7,015 nt of DNA, from NCBI GenBank assembly GCA_038213135.1, contig JBBQTQ010000107.1:1-7015 (forward strand), given 5' to 3'. This document shows positions 1 to 4,764 of this stretch, one piece after another. The position numbers were made by a program, and so were the translations under genes. A model generated the notes under the pieces. It saw only the letters and a program-made list of their open reading frames with translations, did no database searches and had not been told where the DNA came from. How positions within the stretch are numbered: position 1 is the first letter of the stretch; every line of letters starts with the position of its first letter. Source of the stretch: JBBQTQ01 sp038213135 (GTDB taxonomy: Bacteria > Actinomycetota > Thermoleophilia > Gaiellales > Gaiellaceae).

Positions 1-584
1 AGTTCGACTACCGCAAGGGCTTCAAGTTCTCGACGTATGCAACTTGGTGGATCCGCCAGGCAGTCGCCCGCGCCCTCGCCGACAAGGCGCGCACGATCCG
101 GATGCCCGTCCACGTGGTCGAGAAGCTCAACAAGATCGTCCGCGCCGAGCGGAAGCTTCGTGCCGAGCTCGGCCGTGAGCCCCTAGCGGTCGAGATCGGA
201 CGCGAGCTCGAGCTGCCGACCGACGAGGTCGACGCGATCAGGCGGACGGCGCAGGCGCCGGTCTCGCTCGAGAAGCCCGTCGGCGACGAGGAGGAGTCCG
301 AATTCGGGCACTTCATCACCGACGAGTCGGCGCCGCTGCCCGACGAGGCGGCCGAGGTGTCGATCCGCAAGGAGACGCTCGGAAACATCCTGAACTCGCT
401 CTCGCATCGCGAGCGGCGCGTTCTCGAGTTGCGCTACGGCCTGAACGGCGAGCATCCGCGAACGCTCGACGAGGTCGGCCGCACGTTCAACGTCACCCGC
501 GAGCGGATCCGGCAGATCGAGAACCAGAGCCTGAAGAAGCTCCGCGCACTCGCGGACTGCAACAAGCTTCGCGACGTGGCGTAG
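1..584 (+). CDS. RNA polymerase sigma-70 family factor, RpoD/SigA-like (5' truncated)
   Basis: The 5' end lies outside the window; the frame is read from base 3 and ends at TAG 582-584, leaving 193 residues. The visible protein opens in sigma region 2.3/2.4 (FDYRKGFKFSTYATWWIRQA), which melts and recognises the -10 element. Region 3 follows (ARTIRMPVHVVEKLNK), then the region 3.2 finger at about residues 90-108 (EKPVGDEEESEFGHFITDE), then region 4 with the -35-binding helix-turn-helix at about residues 155-176 (TLDEVGRTFNVTRERIRQIE). This order and the finger acidity are those of group 1/group 2 sigma factors, which direct housekeeping transcription as part of RNA polymerase holoenzyme; ECF factors lack region 3. 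The extreme C-terminus (QSLKKLRALADCNKLRDVA) departs from the usual primary-sigma ending with RHPSRS, so this could be a group 2 paralogue rather than the essential primary factor. The missing N-terminus (regions 1.1-2.2) would decide. A strong hairpin lies 28 bp after the stop. Confidence 0.93.
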   Translation, partial: FDYRKGFKFSTYATWWIRQAVARALADKARTIRMPVHVVEKLNKIVRAERKLRAELGREPLAVEIGRELELPTDEVDAIRRTAQAPVSLEKPVGDEEESEFGHFITDESAPLPDEAAEVSIRKETLGNILNSLSHRERRVLELRYGLNGEHPRTLDEVGRTFNVTRERIRQIENQSLKKLRALADCNKLRDVA

Positions 585-612
585 GCAGCACAACTCGCCC
601 TACTTGGTGGTG

Positions 613-643
613 TGAGGGACAGGCCCGCAGGGCCTGTCCCTCA
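613..643. terminator. Perfect 14-bp-stem palindrome after the sigma factor gene
   Basis: The left arm TGAGGGACAGGCCC (613-626) and the right arm GGGCCTGTCCCTCA (630-643) are perfect reverse complements separated by the loop GCA. In RNA this is a very stable GC-rich hairpin, 28 bp past the sigma factor stop and 37 bp before the peptidase start. No T-tract follows (the next bases are GTCTCAGC), so it is not a canonical intrinsic terminator, although U-less hairpins are common at actinobacterial gene ends. It could equally be a copy of a dispersed palindromic repeat (see findings). The structure is seen directly; its function is inferred. Confidence 0.5.
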
Positions 644-668
644 GTCTCAGCTGACCCACGGCGGTAGT

Positions 669-680
669 TAGGCTCCGTTT
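669..680 (+). promoter_or_regulatory. Candidate -10 element for a leaderless peptidase transcript
   Basis: TAGGCT (669-674) fits the TANNNT actinobacterial -10 pattern and is followed by six bases, CCGTTT, then the GTG start at 681. This puts the element at -12 to -7 relative to the first base of the start codon, the arrangement expected for a leaderless mRNA. No Shine-Dalgarno sequence is visible upstream of the GTG, and no convincing -35 box was found. The motif is short, so it is supportive rather than decisive. Confidence 0.42.
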
Positions 681-2009
681 GTGGTCGAGACCTTTCCGCA
701 GGCGTGGCTCGACGAGGTCTCCGAGCTGCTGCGGATCCCGAGCGTCAGCGCCGACGCGGCGCACAAGGACGACGTCGTCGCCGCGGGCGAGTGGGTCTGC
801 GACTTCGTCCGGCGGGCCGGTGGCGAGGCCGGGATCCACTGGCAGGGCGACCGGCCGCTCGCGGTCGGCGAGATCCGCGCCTCGCGCGAGAACGCGCCGA
901 CGGTGCTCGTCTACGGGCACTTCGACGTACAGCCGCCGGCGCCGCTCGAGCTCTGGCACAGCCCTCCGTTCGAGCCGACCGTACGCGACGGGCTCTTCTA
1001 CGCGCGCGGGGTCGCCGACGACAAGGGCAACCTCTACCTGCTCCTGAAGACAGCGGCCGAGCTCGCGGCTGCCGGCGAGCTGCCGGTCAACGTGCGCGTT
1101 GCCTGCGACGGCGAGGAGGAGATCGGCGGCCACTCGATCGTCGACTTCCTCGCCGAGGACGAGCGTGGCGCAGCCGCCTGCCTGATCTACGACGGCGCGA
1201 TGATCGCCGAGCGCCTCCCCTCGTTCAACGTGGCGACTCGCGGTCTCGTCTACTTCCACGTGCACGTCAAGACCGGCGAGAGCGACCTGCACTCGGGCGT
1301 CTACGGCGGCGCCGCGCTGAATGCGCTGCACGTCCTGGTCGACATGCTCGCGGTGGTGCTGCCCCGCGACGGTCGCGTGCCGGCGGAGCTCCGTGCCGGG
1401 ATCGCGCCGCCGACCGAAGAGGAGCTGGCCGCCTGGGCGGGGCTGCCGGGAGGGGCCGCCGAGCTCTCGTCGCGTGGGGCGCGCCCGGTCGATCCGCGCG
1501 CCGCGGAGGACTTCTACCTACGCACGTTCGCCGAGCCGGCGCTCGACGTGAACGGGATCGAGGGCGGCTCGCCGGAGCTCGTGAAGACCGTGCTACTGGT
1601 CGAGGCGCACGCGAACGTCTCGATCCGGCTCGCGCCCGGCCAGGACGTGAAGGAGATCCAGTCTGCGCTCGAGCGGTTGCTGCGCGAGGTCGCCCCCGAG
1701 GAAGCGGACGTGGAGGTGACGCTTCAGTCCGCGGCGCCGCCGGGGCTCGTCGATCCGGACTCGCGAGCGATCCAGCTCGCGCTCGAGGCAACCGAGCGCG
1801 CGGTCGGCGTCAGGCCGTTGCTGACGCGCAGCGGCGGCACGCTGCCGATCGTGGCCGCGCTCGCAGACAAGGGCATCCCGACCGTGCTCAGCGGCTACTG
1901 CCTTCCCGACTGCAACGCGCATGCGCCGAACGAGAACATGCGGCTCGACCACATGGCGCTCGGCGCGGCCGCTGCTCGCGAGATCCTGCTGGCCTGGGGC
2001 GAGCTCTAG
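681..2009 (+). CDS. M20-family metallo-dipeptidase (ArgE/DapE/carnosinase-like)
   Basis: This 442-residue protein is a dinuclear-zinc M20 peptidase, probably a cytoplasmic dipeptidase hydrolysing short peptides. The metal-site motifs are all present in order: YGHFDVQPP with His80 and Asp82, ARGVADDKGN with the bridging Asp113, CDGEEEIGG with catalytic Glu146 and metal Glu147, and CNAHAPNE with His414 near the C-terminus. The inserted lid/dimerisation domain is marked by SDLHSGVYGG (His204). RSGGTLPIVAAL and GYCLPDCNAHAPNEN are typical of the dipeptidase branch (CPG2/CNDP-like) rather than of strict ArgE or DapE. The GTG start at 681 is chosen because MVETFPQAWLDEVSELLRIPSVS matches the family N-terminus and a TANNNT box lies just upstream. 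There is no signal peptide. The gene ends convergently with the regulator gene, sharing CTAG. The exact substrate cannot be read from sequence; confidence is high for the family and low for specificity. Confidence 0.93.
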   Translation: MVETFPQAWLDEVSELLRIPSVSADAAHKDDVVAAGEWVCDFVRRAGGEAGIHWQGDRPLAVGEIRASRENAPTVLVYGHFDVQPPAPLELWHSPPFEPTVRDGLFYARGVADDKGNLYLLLKTAAELAAAGELPVNVRVACDGEEEIGGHSIVDFLAEDERGAAACLIYDGAMIAERLPSFNVATRGLVYFHVHVKTGESDLHSGVYGGAALNALHVLVDMLAVVLPRDGRVPAELRAGIAPPTEEELAAWAGLPGGAAELSSRGARPVDPRAAEDFYLRTFAEPALDVNGIEGGSPELVKTVLLVEAHANVSIRLAPGQDVKEIQSALERLLREVAPEEADVEVTLQSAAPPGLVDPDSRAIQLALEATERAVGVRPLLTRSGGTLPIVAALADKGIPTVLSGYCLPDCNAHAPNENMRLDHMALGAAAAREILLAWGEL

Positions 2010-2365
2010 GCGCTCGGCGAGTGGTGATGCGGGTGGTCGCAGATCAACCACTCGTGCCCGAAGCCGCGCATGGCGTCGATGATCGGCAGCAGGCCGCGGC
2101 CCTTGTCGGTCAGCTCGTACTCCACGCGAGGCGGCGTCTCCGGGTAGCTGCGGCGGACGACGAGCTCCTCGTCCTCCAGCGAGCGGAGCCGCTCGGAGAG
2201 CGTCCGCGGGCTGATGCCTGGACACGCGCGCTCGAGCTCGGAGAAGCGGCGGGCGCCCTCCGAGAGATCGTGGACGATCACGGCCGTCCACTTCGCGCCG
2301 ATGATCTCTGCGGTGCACGCGACCGAGCAGGTCGCGTCATGCACGGGGTTCATGGTTCTCAGCAT
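2006..2365 (-). CDS. HxlR-type winged helix-turn-helix transcriptional regulator
   Basis: This 119-residue protein is a single-domain HxlR (MarR-fold) DNA-binding regulator, expected to act as a dimer. The hallmarks are visible: the N-terminal Cys block leading to EIIGAKWTAVIVHDL (about residues 20-34), RRFSELERACPGISPRTLSERLRSLEDEELV (residues 39-69, including the recognition helix), the wing RSYPETPPRVEYELTDKGR (72-90), and a C-terminal dimerisation helix. Cys13 aligns with the conserved HxlR cysteine; Cys17, Cys48 and Cys109 are additional. The tail CDHPHHHSPSA is histidine-rich. The ATG at 2365 is chosen because it gives a family-length protein and follows a TACAAT -10; ATG 2353 is an alternative, and an in-frame ATG at 2410 would run into the neighbouring gene. 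It is divergent from the PHP phosphatase gene, a likely but unproven target along with itself. Its stop TAG (2008-2006) is interlocked with that of the peptidase gene. The effector is unknown; thiol or quinone stress sensing is a family precedent (YodB, HypR). Confidence 0.9.
   Translation of the reverse strand: MLRTMNPVHDATCSVACTAEIIGAKWTAVIVHDLSEGARRFSELERACPGISPRTLSERLRSLEDEELVVRRSYPETPPRVEYELTDKGRGLLPIIDAMRGFGHEWLICDHPHHHSPSA
2317..2337. promoter_or_regulatory. 21-bp dyad inside the 5' coding region of the HxlR-type gene
   Basis: ACGCGACC (2317-2324) and GGTCGCGT (2330-2337) are perfect reverse complements around a 5-base centre, GAGCA. The site covers codons 10-17 of the regulator, including its two N-terminal cysteine codons, and begins 28 bases into the coding sequence. 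Its size and symmetry suit a dimeric winged-helix operator acting as a transcription roadblock. In mRNA it would be an 8-bp GC stem close to the initiation region. Coding constraint plus GC bias could also produce it by chance; the role is inference. Confidence 0.3.
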
Positions 2366-2391
2366 CGGAAGCCGACGATGATTGTACTCCT
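2366..2391. promoter_or_regulatory. Divergent promoter region, HxlR regulator / PHP phosphatase
   Basis: Only 26 bp separate the regulator ATG (2365, minus) from the phosphatase GTG (2392, plus). On the minus strand TACAAT (2386-2381) matches TATAAT at five of six positions and would start a transcript with a leader of about 9 bases. On the plus strand GATTGT (2380-2385) sits at -12 to -7 of the GTG and keeps the key A at position 2 and T at position 6, which suits a leaderless transcript; this one is weak. The two -10 boxes overlap by five bases, so polymerase could probably not occupy both at once. A weak dyad, ACGAT-g-ATTGT (2375-2385), is also present. Confidence 0.35.
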
Positions 2392-3144
2392 GTGATCGAC
2401 CTGCATTCACACATTCTCCCGGGCGTCGACGACGGCCCCGAGACGATGGAGGGCAGCCTCGAGATCGCCCGCGCGGCCGTGGGGGACGGGATCACCGTGC
2501 TCGCGGCGACGCCGCACGTCCGCGACGACCATCCGACCGAGCCGGACGTGATGGAGGAGCGGGTGGGGGAGGTCCGGCGCGCGCTGGCCGCCGCAGGCAT
2601 CCCGCTGGACGTGCGCAAGGGCGGCGAGGTGGCGATCGAGCGCCTCGATCGGCTCGGCGAGGAGGTGCGGCGTTTCGGGCTCGCGGGGAATCCCGACTAC
2701 CTGCTGCTCGAGTTTCCGTATTACGGCTGGCCGCTCGGCCTGCACGATCGCGTCTTCCAGCTGCGCACCCGCGGGATCACGCCGGTGATCGCCCATCCGG
2801 AGCGCAACGCGGAGGTGCAGAGCTCTCCTGAGCGGCTGCAGCTGATCGTCGATGCGGGCGCGCTCGTGCAGGTCACGGCCGCGTCGGTCGACGGACGGAT
2901 CGGGCGACGCTCCGAGGAGGCCGGCTTGGCGCTCGTCGAGCTCGGGCTCGTGCACCTGCTCGCGAGCGACGCGCACCACGCGGCGGTGCGCGAGATCGGG
3001 ATGACCCGCGCCGTCAAGAAGATCGGCGGCGGCGAGCTCGGGCGCTGGCTCTCCGAGGATGTCCCCGGCGCGATCGTGCGCGGCGAGCCGCTGCCGCCGC
3101 GCCCGGAGTCGCGCCGCCGCGGCCGCTTCGGCCGTGGCCGCTAG
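2392..3144 (+). CDS. PHP-fold phosphatase, CpsB/YwqE tyrosine-phosphatase type
   Basis: This 250-residue cytoplasmic protein has the full set of metal-binding motifs of the bacterial CpsB/CapC/YwqE tyrosine-protein phosphatases, which dephosphorylate the BY-kinases that control capsule or exopolysaccharide export. The motifs are DLHSHILPGVDDG (His5, His7, Asp14), ATPHV (His42), GGEVAIE (Glu79), LLLEFPYYG (107-112), IAHPERN (His135, Glu137, Arg138) and ASDAHH (Asp193, His195). The length is near the usual of about 250. The last 16 residues are unusually arginine-rich and proline-rich (PPRPESRRRGRFGRGR) and look disordered. The GTG start at 2392 puts MIDLHSHILPG at the N-terminus exactly as in the family. 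No BY-kinase, Wzx/Wzy or glycosyltransferase gene lies in the window, so the substrate is unknown; some homologues annotated this way may act on other phosphoesters. It ends 18 bp from the convergent amidohydrolase gene. Confidence 0.9.
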   Translation: MIDLHSHILPGVDDGPETMEGSLEIARAAVGDGITVLAATPHVRDDHPTEPDVMEERVGEVRRALAAAGIPLDVRKGGEVAIERLDRLGEEVRRFGLAGNPDYLLLEFPYYGWPLGLHDRVFQLRTRGITPVIAHPERNAEVQSSPERLQLIVDAGALVQVTAASVDGRIGRRSEEAGLALVELGLVHLLASDAHHAAVREIGMTRAVKKIGGGELGRWLSEDVPGAIVRGEPLPPRPESRRRGRFGRGR

Positions 3145-3154
3145 AGCCGCTACC

Positions 3155-3167
3155 GGTGACTGTCACC
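3155..3167. repeat. 13-bp palindrome across the amidohydrolase stop, copy 1
   Basis: GGTGACTGTCACC is a perfect inverted repeat about a central T. It lies in the 18-bp gap between the convergent phosphatase and amidohydrolase genes and covers the amidohydrolase stop codon. As RNA it folds to a 5-bp stem with a CTG loop; there is no T-tract, so a terminator role would be weak. The same 13-mer occurs in inverted orientation at 3367-3379. Confidence 0.4.
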
Positions 3168-4707
3168 AGGGAGGCGGGTTGTGCACCCAGCGGCCGCCGA
3201 CCATCGTCGCGACCACTTGCAGCTCGTCGAGCTCGTCGGGCGGACAGTCGAGCGGATCCCGGTTGAGCACAACGAGATCGGCGAGGTAGCCGGGGAGCAG
3301 CTTCCCGCGCCGGCGCTCGTCTCCGGTCAGCCAGGCCGGATTGACGCAGGTCGCCTCGAGCGCCTCGGTGACAGTCACCGCCTGCTCCGGGTGCCAGGCG
3401 GGGCGCTCGTCGAGCGTGCGCAGGACGCCCGCGCGGATCCCCCGCAGCGGGTCGAGTTCCTCCACCGGCGCGTCCGAGCCGTTCGCGACGACCGTGCCCG
3501 CGTCCCAGAGCGAGCGCCAGGCATACGCGCTGTCCGTCTTCCCCGCCCAGAAGCGCTCCGCGAGATCGCGATCCGAAGGCGCGTGCGAGAACTGGACGGA
3601 GGCCGCGACGCCGATCGACGCGAAGCGCCAGATGTCCTCGGGCGCGAGGAGCTGCGCGTGCTCGATCCGGTGCCGCAAGCCGCGGGGCCGCCACTCGTCC
3701 GCCGTCTCCTCGAACGCGTCCAGCGCGTCGCGGTTCGCGCGGTCGCCGATCGCGTGCACCGAGACCGGCCAGCCGATCCGGGCCGCCCGGCGGACGATTT
3801 CCGCAAGCTCCTGACGGCTCGTGATCTCGACCCCGCCCCCGTCCAGCAGCCGAGCAGTCTCCGAGCCGAGCGTCCCGTCCATGAAGACCTTGAGGTAGCC
3901 CGCCCGCAGGAAGTCGTCACCGAGGCCGGCGGCGAGCCCGAGCCCCTCCAGCTCGGGCAGGCGCTCAGCCGGCAGCGACTGCCAGACGCGCAGGGACAGT
4001 CCCCCCTCGGCCCGGAGCCGCTGAAAGAAGCCGAGCGCGCCGAGCCAGCCGTCCTTGTCGTGGAAGGCCGTCACCCCGCGCGACGCGGCCAGCCGCAGAC
4101 CGTCCCGCATCGCCGCCAGCCACTCCTCCGTAGGCGTCTGCCCGTACACGTAGCGGGCGCGGAAACGCCAGGCCGACTCCTCGCGCAGGACGCCGGTCGG
4201 CTCGCCGTGCTCGTCGAGCTCGACGACACCGCCTTCGACCTGCAGGTCGCCGTTCGCGCGCGCGAGCGCCGCCGAGTTGAGCCAGAGCGAGTGCCCGTCG
4301 CGTGCCTGTAAGGCGACCGGCGTGTCGCCGGTGACCGGATCGAGCGCGACGCGCGTCGGCTCGACCGCGGGCGACCACTCACCGCTGCGCCAGCCGGTCC
4401 CACGCACCCAGGAGCCGGGCGGAGTCGCCAGCGTGGCCTCGGCGACGCGCGCCACAGCCTCTTCGAGCGACGCGGCTCCTTCGAGCCGCACCTGGCGCTG
4501 AGCAAGGGCCCACTGCGGGAAGTGCACGTGCGAGTCGGTGAAGCCCGGCAGCACGCAGCGGCCACCCAGGTCGATCGTCTCCGGCGAGGCGAGCGCGAGC
4601 TCGTGCGTGCCGATGCCGCCCGCGATCCGCTCGCCTGCGATCGCCAGGGCGCGCGCTCTCGGCAGCGACGCGTCGAGCGTCCGGATCACGCCGTTCTCGA
4701 GGATCAC
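3163..4707 (-). CDS. YtcJ-type metal-dependent amidohydrolase (Amidohydro_3)
   Basis: This 514-residue cytoplasmic hydrolase belongs to the amidohydrolase superfamily, YtcJ group, whose members include N-substituted formamide deformylase; most have unknown substrates with amide or related bonds. The N-terminal beta-sandwich strand MILENGVIRTLD is followed by LPGFTDSHVHF with metal ligands His60 and His62, ARDGHSLWLNSAAL, GYLKVFMDGTLGSETARLL (Lys273, the candidate carboxylated lysine position), SVHAIGDRANRDAL (His318), RHRIEHAQLL (His350) and NGSDAPVEELDPLRGI (Asp412). The C-terminal part (VNPAWLTGDERRRGKLLPGYLADLVVLNRDPL) rebuilds the sandwich domain. The GTG at 4707 is chosen because MILENG is the normal family N-terminus and a TAGCAT box lies seven bases upstream. 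There is no signal peptide. It is divergent from the secreted protease gene, with a 57-bp gap. Length and motifs are intact, so the enzyme should be functional; the substrate cannot be assigned. Confidence 0.93.
   Translation of the reverse strand: MILENGVIRTLDASLPRARALAIAGERIAGGIGTHELALASPETIDLGGRCVLPGFTDSHVHFPQWALAQRQVRLEGAASLEEAVARVAEATLATPPGSWVRGTGWRSGEWSPAVEPTRVALDPVTGDTPVALQARDGHSLWLNSAALARANGDLQVEGGVVELDEHGEPTGVLREESAWRFRARYVYGQTPTEEWLAAMRDGLRLAASRGVTAFHDKDGWLGALGFFQRLRAEGGLSLRVWQSLPAERLPELEGLGLAAGLGDDFLRAGYLKVFMDGTLGSETARLLDGGGVEITSRQELAEIVRRAARIGWPVSVHAIGDRANRDALDAFEETADEWRPRGLRHRIEHAQLLAPEDIWRFASIGVAASVQFSHAPSDRDLAERFWAGKTDSAYAWRSLWDAGTVVANGSDAPVEELDPLRGIRAGVLRTLDERPAWHPEQAVTVTEALEATCVNPAWLTGDERRRGKLLPGYLADLVVLNRDPLDCPPDELDELQVVATMVGGRWVHNPPPW
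3367..3379. repeat. 13-bp palindrome within the amidohydrolase gene, copy 2
   Basis: GGTGACAGTCACC is the exact reverse complement of the palindrome at 3155-3167; each is itself symmetrical except for the central base. Here it is coding, for A-V-T-V-T-E in the C-terminal region of the amidohydrolase. The flanking bases C and G extend the symmetry to 15 bp (3366-3380). The repeat is seen directly; whether it matters is unknown. Confidence 0.4.
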
Positions 4708-4764
4708 CGGCCCGATGCTAGATACCCCGAAAGGGGGTGGGCGCCGAGGCCGACCCTCCGTTGG
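4708..4764. promoter_or_regulatory. Divergent promoter region, amidohydrolase / S8 protease
   Basis: This is the 57-bp gap between two divergent starts. On the minus strand TAGCAT (4720-4715) lies seven bases before the amidohydrolase GTG, a TANNNT box placed for a leaderless transcript. On the plus strand TAGATA (4719-4724) is a poorer -10 candidate for the protease and would give a leader of about 34 bases to ATG 4765. The two boxes share the bases TA at 4719-4720. A short hairpin, CCCC-GAAA-GGGG (4725-4736), with a GNRA-type loop follows on the plus strand. No Shine-Dalgarno sequence is evident for either gene. Confidence 0.33.

Noticed and set aside
704..2395. Long plus-strand open frame (563 codons) overlapping the M20 peptidase
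   Set aside because: The translation is extremely Arg/Ala/Gly-rich with no family motifs; it is the shifted frame of a GC-rich gene whose correct frame carries the full M20 motif set.
2366..2410. Longer HxlR start at ATG 2410
   Set aside because: The extra residues (MNAGRSQEYNHRRLP) are not family-like, and the start would overlap the first codons of the divergent PHP gene; the TACAAT box lies downstream of it.
3181..4311. Plus-strand open frame (376 codons) opposite the amidohydrolase
   Set aside because: It is antisense to a gene with complete YtcJ motifs. Its composition (R, V, P, A, Q, D, H) is typical of reverse-complement reading of GC-rich coding DNA, and no domain is recognisable.
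4725..4736. Hairpin CCCC-GAAA-GGGG as a possible terminator or riboswitch element
   Set aside because: It has only four base pairs, lies between divergent starts rather than at a gene end, and no larger conserved RNA fold can be built around it.
4522..4764. Upstream extension of the S8 protease frame to 4522
   Set aside because: It lies antisense to the amidohydrolase N-terminal coding region, has no domain, and would bury the clear signal peptide at about residue 90.
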